Source: Notamacropus eugenii
Taxonomy: Eukaryota > Chordata > Mammalia > Diprotodontia > Macropodidae
NCBI RefSeq assembly: GCF_028372415.1
Contig: NC_092875.1
Location: 56,284,919 to 56,348,918, forward strand
Direction of reading: 5' to 3'
DNA: 64,000 nt
The translations under genes were made by a program, and so were the position numbers. How positions within the stretch are numbered: the first letter of the stretch is position 1; the number at the start of each line of letters is the position of its first letter. This document shows, in pieces, positions 1 to 13,674 of the stretch. The notes under the pieces were generated by a model that was given only the letters and a program-made list of their open reading frames with translations, was not told the origin of the DNA and did not search any database.

Positions 1-169
1 CAATCTTCAGTTAATGACTGCCTTACAGTGATTATCAGTACTCACAGTTTCTCTTTCCCTCCCAGCTTGATTTAGCTTTTTTTTTTTTGCTCATTAAAAG
101 GTCCATTTTCTGACTACTTCTTAAAGAGACCTTTTCACTGAATGTGCATTACCATCCTCTAAGTGAGCA

Positions 170-395
170 CCTGAAAAGGCCTAGCCTAAAAAGGCCAAGG
201 TCTCTCAATGTATCCTGGGCCATGTCCAGTCATCCTGATGAATATCTGGTCACTGGATCCAGATGGGTCTAGAGGAGAAAGTGAGGCTGGTGAGCTTGTA
301 CAGCCTTCCTTCACAAAGTCAAGTGCAAGTCATATAATCGTTTCTCTGACGTCATGGTCTTCTTTGAAAACTAAGGATGAGCATAAGAGGTTCAT
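170..395 (+). repeat. Marsupial tRNA-derived SINE, 3' half
   Basis: Matches the body of the SINE at 18411-18730 read in the opposite direction. Shared motifs are 'ccagtcatcctgatgaata', 'actggatccagatgg' and 'gtcaagtgcaagtcat'. The tRNA-like head is absent. Confidence 0.8.
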
Positions 396-985
396 ATTCT
401 GCTGAGAGACTGCTACCAGAATTTGGTTCTTGCAGACAGATCTCAGACCAGGCTATTTCACGCAGCTTTATAGTCAGGGTAGCTTGCTCAGCTTGACAGT
501 CTTAGTGGCACTATGATTAGAGCATCTCAGTTATCTCATAGAGAGCAGAAATGTCCTACCCCACTATGTTTGAATTCTATTTCTCTCATGAGGTTACTGA
601 CAGGGATATACCAAAGAGCTGGGAAATAGAAGTATCTGAAGTGGAATAGATATTTGGAGAGATGGGGCATTCCAGAGAAGATGCAGGACATAAAGAAGGA
701 GGCACCAAGCAGTAGGGGAATGGCCAAGGGTAGGATGCGGGTGAGCTATTGGACAAAGGACTAGGTCACAGAAAACAGATGTTTTTCCAGACTACAATAT
801 AGTCTCACTAATAAAATTATTAAGTTTGCTATCAATGATACTAAAACCTTGTGACTGATACCTTTTAAAAAATTATTTGCAACAAGGTGAATCAAAGTGA
901 ATAAACTTTTTTTGATTTTGGTGTTGGCCCAGGAGTTATTGAAAACTTGTAATATTCTTTGAAATGAATAGTGACTTCACCTCCC
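396..985. other. No recognised feature
   Basis: A/T-rich non-coding sequence with short open frames only. Nothing recognisable on either strand. Confidence 0.5.
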
Positions 986-989
986 ACTC

Positions 990-1171
990 TACCAACCCTT
1001 CAATGGTGACTCACTGTATCCTGAGCCATAGCCAGTCATTTTGAGTTTTTTCTTGATACTTGACTTCAATAACTCTGGAGGAGAGAGTGAGGCAGATGAC
1101 TGTGGAGCTCTGCCTCCTTAAAGCTAAGTCACAACCAAGTCAAAATATCACCTAGGTGATGTCCTTGGTCC
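990..1171 (+). repeat. Older copy of the same SINE family, 3' half
   Basis: 'tgagccatagccagtcatttt', the 'gaggagagagtgaggc' block and the 'aaccaagtcaaaat' tail follow the SINE body order with many differences. It is older than the copy at 170-395. Confidence 0.6.
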
Positions 1172-1378
1172 TTTTTTAAAAATTTATTTTACTTTTTTAA
1201 AATTTCATTTTATTTATTTATTTTAGTTTTCAACACTCATTTCCCCAAGATTTTGAGTTCCAGATTTTCTCCCCATTTCTCTCCTCTGCCCTTCCCAAGA
1301 CAGTGCGCATTCTGATTATCTATTCACCCAATCTTCCCTTAGCCCCATCCCCTCTATTTTCTTGGAGGACAAGATAGG
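1172..1378 (-). mobile_element. 3' end of half-L1 copy B (outer piece)
   Basis: About 200 bases of L1-type 3' end with its A-rich tail at 1172. It stops at '...gacaagatag', exactly where copy A begins. The missing continuation ('atagatttctatacccc') resumes at 4181, so this is the left part of the element interrupted by copy A. Confidence 0.7.
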
Positions 1379-4177
1379 TTTGTTTGTTTGTTTATTTATT
1401 TTAAGTTTTCAACATTCATTTTCACAAAATTTGAGTTCCAAATTTTTTCTCCATCTCCCTCCACCCCAAAACCCTGAGCATTCTGATTATCCCTTCCCTC
1501 AATCTGCCCTCCCTTCTAACACCCCTCCCTTCCCTTATCCTCAATTTCTTTTTTGTCCTGCAGGTCAAGATAAATTTCTGTACCCCATTACCTATATTTC
1601 TTATTTCCCAGTTGTATGCACAAGCAATTCTCAACATTTGTTCCTTAAAACTTTGAGTTCCAACTTCTCTTCCTTCCTTCCTCCCCACCCATCCCCAATG
1701 AGAAGGCAAGCAATACAATATAGGCTATATATGTGTAGTTTTGCAAGTGACTTCCACAATAGTCAGGTTGTGTAAGACTAACTATATTTCCCTCCATCCT
1801 ATCCTGTCCCCCACTTCTTCTATTCTCTCTTTTGATCTTGTCTCTCCCCAAGAGTGTTTATTTCTAACTGTTTACTCTTCCCATTTGCCCTCCCTTCCAT
1901 TGTCCCCCCCCACATCCTGCTTATTCCCTTCTCCCCTACTTTTCTGTAGTGTAAGATAGGTTTTCATACCAAATTGAGTGTGCATGTTATTCCTTCCTTG
2001 AGCCAAATGTGATGAAAGTAAGCTTCACTTTTCCCCTTCTTACTTCCCTCCTTTTCCCCTCCATTGAAAAAGCTTTTTCTTTCTCTTTTATGAGATATAA
2101 TTTGCCCCATTTCATTTCTCCCTTTCTCTTCATAATATATTCCTCTCTCACTCCTTAATTTTATTGTTTTAGATATGATCCCTTCCTATTCATCTCACCC
2201 TGTGCTCTCTCTCTCTCTCTGTCTCTCTCTCTCTGTATAATCCCATAAGCTACCCAGATAGTGAGAAAGGTTTCAAGAGTTACAAATATTATCCTTCCAC
2301 GTAGGAATGTAAAAAGTTCAACTTTAGTAAGTCCCTTATGATTTTTCTTTCCTGTTTCCCTTTTCATGATTCTCTTGATTCTTGTGTTTGAAAGTCAAAT
2401 TTTCTTCTCAGTTCTGGTCTTTTTATTAAGAATTCTTGAAAGTCCTCTATTTCATCGAAAGACCATTTTTTCCCCTGAAGTATTATACTCAGTTTTGCTG
2501 GATAGGTGATTCTTGGTTTTAATTCTTATTCTTTTCACTTCTGGAATATCATATTGCACATCTGTTGATCCCTTAATGTAGAAGATGTTAGATCATGTGT
2601 TATCCTGATTTTATTTCCACAATACTCTAATTGTTTCTGTCTAGCTGCTTGTAATATTTTCTCCTTGATCTGCGAACTGTGGAATTTGGTTACAATGTTC
2701 CTAGGAATTTCTCTTTTTGGATCTCTTTCCAGAGGTGATTGGTGGATTCTTTCAATATTTATTTTGCCCTCTGTTTCTAGAATATCAGGGCAGTTTTCCT
2801 TGCTAATTTCATGAAAGATGATGTCTATGTTCTGCTTTTGATTATGACTTTCAGGTAGTCCCATAATTTTTAAATTATCTCTCCTGGATCTATTTTCCGG
2901 GTCAGTTGTTTTTCCAGTGAGATATTTCACATTGTCTTCCATTTTTTCATTCTTTTGGTTTTGTTTTGTAATTTCTTAGCTTCTCATAAAGTTGTTAACT
3001 TCCATCTGCTCCATTCTAATTTTTAAAGAATTATTTTCTTTAGTGAGCTTTGAACCTCCTTTTCCATTTAGCTAATTCTGCCTTTTAATATATTGTTTTC
3101 CTCCTTGACTTTTTGAACCTCTTCTGCCAATTGACCTATTGAGCTATTTTAAAAGGTGCTATTTTCTTCAGCATTTCTTTGGGTCTCCTTTAGCTAGCTG
3201 TTGACTTGCTTTTCAAGTTTTTCTTACATTGCTCTCATTTCTCTTCCCAATTTTCCCTCCACTTCTCTTACTTGATTTTCAAAATTGTTTTTGAGCTCTT
3301 CCATGGCCTGAGACCATTGCATATTTATTTTGGATGTTTGGGATGCAGGAGCTTTGACTTTTATGTCTTCCCCTGATGGTAAGCATTGTTTTTCCTCATC
3401 CAAAAGGATGGGAGAAAATACTGGCTCACCAAGAAAGTAAGCTTCTACAGTCTTATTTTTTTCCCCTTTTTTGGGCATTTTCCCAACCAGTTACTTGACC
3501 TTTGGGTCCTTTGTCAAGAGTAGGGCACACTCTGGGGACCTGTAAGATCTCAGTTCCTCAATGGTGACATAATCAAGCCTGCACAGTGGTCTGAGAGACA
3601 AGAAACTTTCCTGCCCCAAATCTGTAAGTAGTAGAATTCCCTCTCCACAACTTCCTCCTCATATCAGCTGCTCAATTCCCTCCCCCTACCCCCCAGCTCC
3701 AACAATGGATGCTGGCTTCTGCCTACTGTGGCAACCACTGCCACCCTCACCCACTACTGCTGCTGCTGCTTCCTCTGCCACCACTCCCTGGGGCTGGAGC
3801 TAGGGGGTGACCCTGCTCCCTTCTCGCCCAGTTGAAGAAGCCCTCTCATTGATCTTTGGTGCCTATGGGTCGAGGGATCTAAGACCCTCTGCTGTTGCTG
3901 AGGATTCCACTCCTGAGGCCTGGTCCAGTCCTGTTCCTCCCCATGCCAGTGTCATGTGGCCAAAGCTGGACTGTGCTCTGCTTCACATCTGGTGTGCCAA
4001 ATTTTTTCCATTGGCCTGCCAGGTCACCCTGGGCTGGAAATCTCCTTCACTCCAACATTCTATGGCTTCTGATGCTCTAGAATTTGTTGAAAGTCATTCT
4101 TTACAGGTATTTTATGGGCTGTGGGGGAAGAGCTAGAGTATTTGCATCTTTCTACTCTGCCATCTTGACTTTGCCCC
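1379..4177 (-). mobile_element. Half-L1 (HAL1-like) LINE, copy A, near full length
   Basis: Minus-strand element with its 5' end at about 4177 (an L1-type 'caagatggcagagtag' start on the minus strand) and its A-rich 3' end at about 1379. It has a 5' UTR, a broken ORF1 (3478 down to about 2330) and about 1 kb of 3' UTR with a (CT)n stretch at 2205-2236. No endonuclease or reverse transcriptase region lies between ORF1 and the 3' UTR. That arrangement is known for HAL1 elements, which are ORF1-only L1 derivatives mobilised in trans. It splits copy B at 1378/4178. Flanks 'gacaagatag' and 'accacatag' may be worn target duplications. The family name is inferred. Confidence 0.8.
2330..3478 (-). pseudogene. 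L1/HAL1 ORF1 remnant of copy A
   Basis: ORF1 is the RNA-binding chaperone of L1 ribonucleoprotein particles. The start ATG is at 3478 (MPKKGEKNKTVEAYF), followed by a Gln/Glu/Lys-rich, coiled-coil-like segment. After breaks a second piece (2942-2535) holds LTGKTTDPENRSRRDNLKIM, NIERIHQS and ITHDLTSSTLRDQQ, typical of the ORF1 RRM-like and C-terminal parts. Downstream, decayed frames still resemble FNEIEEFQEFL and KFDFQTQES type text. It is not translatable as one protein. Confidence 0.8.
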
Positions 4178-5690
4178 AACCACATAGATTTCTATACCCC
4201 ATTACCTGTATAACTTATTTCCCAGTTGCAGGTAAAAATATTTTTTAGCATTCATTTTGTAAACTTTGAGTTTCAACTTCTCTCCCTTCCTCCCTCCTCG
4301 CTCATCCCCACTGAGAATGCAAGCAATTCGATATATACATGTGTAGTTATGCAAAATACTTCCATAAAAGTCATGTTGTGGATTACAACTATATTTCCCT
4401 ACATCCTATTCTGCCCCCCATTTATTTTGTCCTCTCTTTTGACCTTGTCCCTCCCCTAAAGTGTTTACTTCTAATTACTTCCTCCTCCCATTTGTCCTCC
4501 CTTCTATCATCCCCCATCTTTTCTTATCCTTCTTTCTCTTGCTTTCCTATAGTGTAAGATATAGTTTCATAGCAAATTGAGTATGCATGTTATTCCCTCT
4601 TTAAGCCAAATGTGATGACAGTAAGGTTCACTGCTCCCCACTCACCTCCCCTTTCTTCCCTTCCATTGAAAAAGGTTTTTCTTGCCTCTTTTATGTGAAA
4701 GATAATTTACCCCATTCTATATTTTCCCTTTCTCCTTCCAACATATTCCTCTCTAACTCCTTAATTTTACTTTTTAGGTACCTTCCCTTACTATTCAACT
4801 CACCTTGTGCCCTCTGTCTATATGCATATAATCCCTCCAACTACCCCAATACTGAGAAAAGTCTCAAGAGTTATAAGTATTATCATTCCATGTAGGAATA
4901 TAAACAGTTCAGCTTTAGTAAGTCCTTTATGATTTCTCTTTCCTGTTTACTTTTTAGTGCTTCTCTTGATTCTTGTGTTTGAAAATCAAATTTTCTGTTC
5001 AGCTCTGGCCTTTTCCTCAAGAATTCTTGAAAGTCCTCTATTTCATTGAATTACCATTTTTTTCACTGAGGTATTATACTCATTTTTGTTGAGTAGGTGG
5101 TTCCTGGTTTTAATTCTAGTTTCTTTGACTTCTGGAATATCATATTCCAAGCGTTTTGATCCCTGAATGTAGAAGCTGCTAGATCTTTTGTTATCCTGAT
5201 TGTATTTCCACAGTACTTGAATTGTTTCTTTCTGGCTGTTTGCAATATTTTCTCCTTGACCTGGGAGCTCTGGAGTTTTTCTTTTAGGATCTCTTTCAGG
5301 AAGTGATAGGTGGATTCTTTCGATATTTATTTTATCCTCTAGTTCTAGAATATCAGGGCAGTTTACCTTGATAATTTCTTGAAAGATGATGTCTAGGTTC
5401 TTTTTTTAATCATGGATTTCAGGTAGTGTCATAAGTTTTAAATTATCTTCTGTATCTGTTTTCCAGGTCAGTTGTTTTTCAAATGAGATATTTCACATTG
5501 TCTGCCATTTTCATTCCTTTCTTAATTTTTCATAAAGTCATTAGCTTCCATCTGCTCCATTCTAATCTTGAAAGAATTATTTTCTTCAGTGAACTTTTGG
5601 ACCTCCTTTTCCATCTGGCCAGTTCTGCTTTTTAGGGCATTCCTTTCTTCATTGGCTTTTTTGGATCTCTTTTGTCATTTGGATTAGTCT
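4178..5690 (-). mobile_element. Half-L1 copy B (middle piece)
   Basis: 3' UTR and ORF1 C-terminal part of the outer half-L1, about the same layout as copy A. ORF1 text is visible at 5245-5063 (KKQFKYCGNTIRITKDLAAS, then RDQNAWNMIFQKSKKLELKP). No ORF2 lies between ORF1 and the 3' UTR. The piece ends at 5690 where the RBBP4 retrocopy entered. Confidence 0.75.
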
Positions 5691-8141
<2,451 letters not shown>

Positions 8142-9042
8142 ATTAGTCTAATTTTTACAGTCATATTCTTCAGCATTTTTTGGGGTCTCCTTTAGCAAGC
8201 AGTTGACTTGTTTTTCATGATTTTCTTGCATCCTTCTCATTTCTCTTCCTAATTTTTTCTCTACTTCTATTACTAGATTTTCAAAATCCTTTCTGATCTC
8301 TTTCATGACCTGAGAGCAATTCATATTTTTCTTGGAGGTTTTGGATGGAGGAGTTTTGACTTTGTTGTCTTTTGTTTGCATGTTTTGATCTTCCTTGCCA
8401 CCAAAGTAAGATTCTATAGTCTGATTATTTTGTTGGTTTTTGCTTATTTCCCCAGCCATTTACTTGACTTTTGAACTCTTTGTCAAGGTAGCTCTCTGCT
8501 TCAAGTGGAGGTGGAGGGGTGTATTGTCAGCCACTCTATTCCCTCACAAACTGTGGGCCTAGAGCTCCTGAAAGAGTAGCCTTCTCTGCCCCTGCTGCTG
8601 CTGTGGCTACTGAGGGTTCCTCCACCTCCTTCCCCCTCTGCTGCCCTGGGGCTGGGGATGGACTACTCCACTCTCCCACACTGGTTTCACAGGTTTTGCT
8701 ACTGATCTTCCAATTTGTCTTTGGCGTTTTGGGGTCCTGAAGTCTGGAAACTGTCACAGGTGCGAGAGATTCAGTCTCCCCAAGGCCTGATAAGGTCTTG
8801 TCTGTGTGGGCACAGCCCACAGTGGACTACCCCTTACTCCTGGGTGACATGGCTTGATCGCCTCTTTCCAGTGACCTTCCAAGCTGTCTTGGGCTGGAAA
8901 TTTGTTTCACTTTATCATTCTGTGAGTTCTGAAGCTCCAGAATTTGTTCAGAGTCATTTTTTGTTTCAGGTATTTGACTGGGCTTGGGGGCTGAGCTCTA
9001 GAAAGTGCATGCTATTACTCCACCATCTTCCTTGTTGGTCTT
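8142..9042 (-). mobile_element. Half-L1 copy B (5' piece with ORF1 start)
   Basis: Continuation of copy B beyond the RBBP4 insertion. It holds the ORF1 N-terminal part (ATG at 8459, MAGEISKNQQNNQTIESYF, then a Lys/Glu-rich coiled-coil-like segment) and a 5' UTR ending near 9042 with an L1 'caccatcttcc' end read on the plus strand. The long open frame 8715-9326 lies antisense in the 5' UTR and runs on into the next repeat, so it is not a gene. Confidence 0.75.
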
Positions 9043-9164
9043 CCTTGAGAATGGAGGGCAAACAACAAACAAACCATGACTGCAGAAGCAGAAGTGAACT
9101 ACACAGAGTCTCTCTTGACTCCAAGTCTAGAGTTCTTTTTATTACCATTCTGGAGAACAAAAAC

Positions 9165-9335
9165 CATTTTTTTTTTAACACTATACTTGGTCAGACATGT
9201 ATAACCTTTATCATATTGCTTACCTTATCAAAGAGGAGCAAGGGTGAGAACTTAGAACTCAAAATTGTGAAACAGAATGTTAAAATTTTTGTACATAGGG
9301 TTGGAAGAAAGAAAATATTAAAATAAATAACGAAG
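9165..9335 (+). mobile_element. L1 3' end
   Basis: Ordered motifs of marsupial L1 3' UTR: 'catgtataacc', 'atattgcttacc', 'agaactcaaaattgtg', 'gaatgttaaaa' and an AATAAA-rich tail near 9325. Strongly 5' truncated. Confidence 0.75.
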
Positions 9336-9344
9336 TCCAAAAAA

Positions 9345-9980
9345 GACTAATTATTAATGATTGTCAGTTTGGCAGAATGTCTTGGGGAATCTGTGCTTGG
9401 CCCTATGCATTTGACATTTTTTTCAGTGACTTGGAAATAAGAATAGAAATTAAATAGTTTATGGAAATTTGCATTGGACACAAAACTGGGATGGATACCT
9501 AACACACTGGATGGCAGTGATAGGAAGTAAAAAGTTCCTGATAGCTAAGGGCATTGCACTGAATGTAAGACGGTGAAATTCACTTGGGGAAGGTATGATC
9601 TCAGTCTTACAAGTGAACTAAAAAAATCAGCTTCAGAAAGAATAGATAGGGGAAGTGTGGTGAGATAATCATTTGTATTCAACCATTTGGAATGTTTTAG
9701 TGAACTGTGGGTTCAATATGACTTAATAGTGTGATATGTCAAGAGTAAATCTTGAGCAAAAGTCATCTTGCACTGTATGAAGAGGAGCATACCTTCCAGG
9801 AGTAAAAAGATGAGTCTCTAATGAGTATTCTCAGTGCATCCTTTATGTTTTATATTAAAACTATAGTCTGGATATGATCACACCAGGAATAGTTCCACTG
9901 TTCAGTTCTAGGCACCAGAGTTTAGAAAGGACATTGATAAGCTGAAGGACATTCAGGTCCACAAGAGAAAATAGCACCCA
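9345..9980 (+). mobile_element. CR1/L3-type LINE fragment (RT region)
   Basis: Decayed reverse-transcriptase domain. 'aatgtcttggggaatctgtg' begins the block, 'gacttgg' and 'ggacacaaaactggga' correspond to the FADDTKLG region, and 'ttcagttctaggcaccag' plus 'ggacattgataagctg' to the part after it. Many stops are present. The family is assigned from memory of amniote CR1/L3 elements. Confidence 0.65.
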
Positions 9981-10018
9981 GTGAATACATATACACACAT
10001 ATACATACATGCATATAG

Positions 10019-10150
<132 letters not shown>

Positions 10151-10204
10151 CCATAATATAAGCTTGAAATTCTAAATGTGGTTAGTGGAATTTTATAAGA
10201 TTAG

Positions 10205-10375
10205 AGATCCTGAAGGGATCTCATGGATCATTTAGTACTTTTTTTTCATTTTACTGATGAGGAAAATGAGTCAGTGAGAGGAAGGAATCATTCAAACTTG
10301 CATAAAGAGGATGCGAGAAGGTTGTTAGTCAAATCTAGGTCTTTTGAGTCCAAGTCCTGGACTTTTCTCCCTATG
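10205..10375 (-). repeat. MIR SINE
   Basis: 'attttactgatgaggaaaat' followed by a degenerate CORE and 'aaatctaggtctttt'. Reverse MIR order, ending 37 bases before the OR-A acceptor tract. Confidence 0.7.
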
Positions 10376-10411
10376 TAAGTCAGGGATATCTGTGCTTTTA
10401 CTTTAATACAT

Positions 10412-10447
10412 TTCTATCATTTCTTTTCTCACAGAAAAGCAAGCTAC
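10412..10447 (+). promoter_or_regulatory. Splice acceptor and 13-nt leader of OR-A
   Basis: A pyrimidine-rich run ends in CTCACAG with its AG at 10433-10434, leaving a 13-nt leader (aaaagcaagctac) before the ATG. Olfactory receptors are known to splice non-coding 5' exons onto a single coding exon. Use of this site is inferred. Confidence 0.75.
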
Positions 10448-11386
10448 ATGGGACCAGCCAACCAAACCTATGTTTCTGAATTCCTCCTTCTAGGATTTTC
10501 TGAGAAGCCAGAACATCAGCTGCCCCTCTTTGGGCTGTTCCTGAGCATGTACTTGGTCACTTTAGGTGGGAATCTTCTCCTCATGCTGACCATTGGTTCT
10601 GACTCCCACCTCCACACCCCCATGTACTTCTTCCTCTCCAACCTGTCCTTGGTGGATCTCTGTCTGGTATCTACCTTGGTCCCAAAGATGCTGATGAATC
10701 TCCTGACACACAACAGGGCCATCTCTTATGCTGGCTGCCTCACCCAGATGTACTTCTTCATGGTTTTTGCTTGTTTAGACACCTTACTTCTCACGGTGAT
10801 GGCCTATGACCGCTTTGTGGCCATCTGTCACCCTCTGAGTTATGTTACCATCATGAGCCAACAATTCTGTGGCCTGCTGGCTTTACTTTCCTGGACTATC
10901 AGTCTTGTTAATGCAGTGTTCCATAGTCTATTGGTGATGAGGCTTTTGTTTTGTGCAGAGAGAGAAATTCCCCACTTTTATTGTGATCTTGCTCCAGTTC
11001 TCAAGCTCTCTTGTACAGATACCCTTATCAATAACATTTTGGTATATTTAACCACTGGACTTTTGGGTGTTCTTCCCTTCACAGGAATCTTTTTCTCTTA
11101 TACTCAGATCTGCTCTTCCATATTGAGAGTACCATCCACTGGGGGAAAGTATAAAGCATTTTCTACCTGTGGGTCTCACCTCTGTGTTGTTTTATTGTTC
11201 TATGGAACATTTATTGGAGTATATCTGAGTTCCTCAGTTACCCACTCTTCTTGGAAGAGCTCAGTTGCCTCTGTGATGTATGCTGTGGTCACTCCCATGT
11301 TGAATCCCTTCATTTACAGTCTGAGGAACAAGGACATAAAAGATGCTCTGAGAAGACTCATTAGCCAATCAGCTTTCTCTAGGTGA
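10448..11386 (+). CDS. Olfactory receptor, class II, family 7-like (OR-A)
   Basis: Intact 312-codon single-exon G-protein-coupled odorant receptor, expected in the ciliary membrane of olfactory neurons and coupled to Golf. Seen: an N-glycosylation site NQT at residues 5-7, GN in TM1 at 41-42, [13 protein letters not shown] after TM1, [13 protein letters not shown] at about 118-130, [10 protein letters not shown] at 236-245 and [16 protein letters not shown] from 283. Seven hydrophobic segments are evident and the length is normal for the family. The ATG is preceded by a splice-acceptor-like site 13 nt upstream, and no in-frame upstream ATG is needed. The EFLLLG start, [15 protein letters not shown] and [10 protein letters not shown] resemble OR7 receptors. 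The closest relatives in the window are at 31423 and 46563. The ligand cannot be inferred. Orthology to a named OR7 gene is not claimed. Confidence 0.97.
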   Translation: MGPANQTYVSEFLLLGFSEKPEHQLPLFGLFLSMYLVTLGGNLLLMLTIGSDSHLHTPMYFFLSNLSLVDLCLVSTLVPKMLMNLLTHNRAISYAGCLTQMYFFMVFACLDTLLLTVMAYDRFVAICHPLSYVTIMSQQFCGLLALLSWTISLVNAVFHSLLVMRLLFCAEREIPHFYCDLAPVLKLSCTDTLINNILVYLTTGLLGVLPFTGIFFSYTQICSSILRVPSTGGKYKAFSTCGSHLCVVLLFYGTFIGVYLSSSVTHSSWKSSVASVMYAVVTPMLNPFIYSLRNKDIKDALRRLISQSAFSR

Positions 11387-11960
11387 CTGGGCAAGGCTAA
11401 ACCTCAGAATATGGCACCATTAGCTGTGCCCTAAAGTCTAGCAGTCATAAATTTCAGTTTCCAAACTTGAATATCAGGACTCCTCAGGCTTACATTCTCC
11501 TGGCTATCTCTTCTATATTTGACCTTAGGTGACACTGACTATCTCCTCCCTGGACTCTACTTACTGGTACTGCCATGACAGCAACAGTTTTACATACCAG
11601 GTTTGGTTTTCTCCAAGGTTCTACTGATTTACAGTGGAGCTCTAGATGGGAAGTTTCAACACTCTAGTTTTAGTCCCTGTTCCACCACAGACAATCTGGA
11701 GACTTGTATTACGTGATCCTTGATTTCCTTATTTGTAAAGTCAGGATAGTAATATCTCCTTTTTCCCTCATAAGGTGTTTCGTATGTGTGCAAGTGCTTT
11801 GTAATCTGAAAATGTTGCAAAAAAATATAGGAAATTCAACAAAAGTAATTTATCAAGTTACTACAATATAAGAGGCACTTTGGTAAGTGTAGAGAATACA
11901 AAGATAAAGCCAAAATTAATCCTTTCCCTCAAAGGACTTAAATGTGTCCCTCCCTGTTAC
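11387..11960 (+). repeat. 3' flank of OR-A, homologous to the OR-B and OR-C flanks
   Basis: From the stop codon onward this flank aligns by eye with 32356-33150. Shared stretches include 'aaagtct', 'tttccaaac', 'cctggctatctcttct' versus 'cctggtcttctcttct', then a plus-strand MIR and the start of a minus-strand L2. The alignable part exceeds 400 bases, so the duplication carried flanking DNA and repeats with the gene. The L2 end (about 11845-11950) is cut by the L1 fragment at 11983. Confidence 0.75.
11640..11815 (+). repeat. MIR SINE shared by the OR flanks
   Basis: 'gtgatccttgatttccttat' and 'ttgtaaagtcaggatagtaa' match the MIR CORE and its 3' part. It occupies the same relative place as the MIR after OR-B and after OR-C. 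Confidence 0.7.
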
Positions 11961-11966
11961 AATAAT
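11845..11966 (-). mobile_element. L2 3' end
   Basis: 'ggcactttggtaagtgtaga', 'aatacaaagataaa' and 'ccctcaaaggactta' are a reverse-complement L2 3' end. It is cut by the L1 fragment that follows. Confidence 0.65.
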
Positions 11967-11982
11967 AATAATAGCTCATTTT

Positions 11983-12812
11983 TTAAATTGTTTATTTATT
12001 TATTGTTAGTTTTCAACATTCATTTCCACAAAATTTTGAGTTCCAAATTTTCTCCCCATCTCTCCCCTCCCCCACCCTATAATGCCTTGTGTTCTGATTA
12101 CCCCTTCCCTCAAGACATCCTCCATTCTGTCACACCCCTTCCTTCCCTTATCCCCTTCTCTCTTTTCTTCTATGGCAAGATAGATTTCTACACCTCAAAA
12201 CCTGTATTTCTTATTTCCCAGTTGTATGCAAAAACAATTCTCAACATTCATTCTAAATACTTTGAATTCCAACTTCTCTCCCTTCCTCTTTCCCCACCCA
12301 CCCCTACCAAGAAGACAAGCAATTAAATATAGGCTGTATATGTGTAGTTTGGCAAAAGACTTCCATAATAGTCATGTTGTGTAAGACTGTGTTTCCTTCC
12401 ATCCTATCCTGTCCTCCCATTTATTCTATTCTCTCTTTTGACCTTGTCCCTCCCCAAAAGTGTTTACTTTTGATTATTCCCTTCTCCCTTCTATCATCCT
12501 CCTCACCCCACTTGTCCCCTTCTCCCCTACCCTTCTGTAGTGCAAGATATATTTTCATACCAAACTAAGTGAGCATGTCATTCTCTCCTTAAGCCAAATG
12601 TTAAGAGAGTCAGATTCCGTTTTTCCCTCTCACTTCCTCCCTTTTCTACTCCACTGAAAATGCTTTTTCTTGCCTCTTTTATGAGTGATAATTTGCCTCA
12701 TTACATTTCTCCCTTTCTCTTCTCAGTATATTCCTCTCATCTCTCAATTTTATTTTTTTTAGGTATCATCCCTTTTTATTCAACTCTTCCTGTGCTCTCT
12801 CTCTCTCTTTGT

Positions 12813-12869
<57 letters not shown>

Positions 12870-12902
12870 ATCCCTCCAACTACCCAAATACTGACAAACA
12901 TC
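11983..12902 (-). mobile_element. 5'-truncated L1/half-L1 copy C with perfect target duplications
   Basis: Minus-strand 3' UTR of the same family as copies A and B. The A-tail reads as T-runs at 11983-12005, then come 'gagttccaaattttctcccc' and the CT/GT-rich part, with a (GT)n microsatellite at 12815-12867. The 16-base sequence aataatagctcatttt lies at 11967-11982 and again at 12903-12918 without mismatch. That is a textbook target-site duplication from target-primed insertion, and implies a younger insertion than most here. Confidence 0.9.
12815..12867. repeat. (GT)n microsatellite
   Basis: About 53 bases of pure GT inside L1 copy C, at the place where copy A carries a CT-rich run. Confidence 0.98.
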
Positions 12903-12918
12903 AATAATAGCTCATTTT

Positions 12919-13670
12919 AAAGCTGGGGACAATATGATGGTTTCTCTGGTCCACATGATTCTCCTCCTCTGTTGCTGTAGGGAGTTTATAGTAAGAAAAA
13001 AGTGAGGACTGCAATCACAATTGCACCAAGCCACCAGTTAAGAAAATTCCTAATATTGAAGCTTGGAATTCTGCCTCAATTTATATTTAAATTGACCTCT
13101 AACCTTTGACTTCTTTGTGGTTGTTCTAAAATTCAGATGGCCAGAAGCATTTATGTAGAGGAACAGCAGAGTATATTGAAATGTCTGTTAATAGACAAGT
13201 AGTAGGTCAGGAAATTGGGGAAAGGCCAAATCTTTCCTTGAAACTTCCTCCTGTCCTTGAGTAAGTTGGTAAAACAGGCCAGATGAGCCCAGTTCTTCTG
13301 CTCCAAGATTTTCCATATGGCACATGGCCTTCCTTGTCCTTTCCTTCCTTCTCTGTCCCAGTTTAGGACAAATTTCTCTTTCTCCTTTTGCAAGTTGTCT
13401 TCTCTGCTGCCAGTTCTTTCTGTCTTAGGTCTAGATATCTTCCTTTCAGCTGTTAGATGATAGAAATCTAATTTTCTCAGGGTATATGACAAAGTCCTTG
13501 ATCCATCTGAAACAGATGTCCATCTTAAGGGGAAGACACAGCCTTCTTCACACCCAGTTCTGACTGATATATTGAATTAAGAAGTATTCTTTCCCAACAA
13601 AGTTAAGATGGGGATTAAAGGACCCTTACTCTTATTCATCCTACTTTTAAATGCTTGTCTACAAACACAA
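12919..13670. other. No recognised feature
   Basis: No gene, clear repeat or RNA recognised. The 113-codon minus-strand open frame at 13151-13492 has no recognisable motif and low-complexity Lys/Arg/Glu content. Confidence 0.5.
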
Positions 13671-13674
13671 GTTT

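Noticed and set aside
1362-1775. 137-codon plus-strand open frame
   Set aside because: Antisense to the pyrimidine-rich 3' UTR of half-L1 A; Ser/Pro/Phe bias from CT-rich DNA.
8715-9326. 203-codon plus-strand open frame
   Set aside because: Antisense to the 5' UTR of half-L1 B and running into an unrelated L1 3' end. No protein motif.
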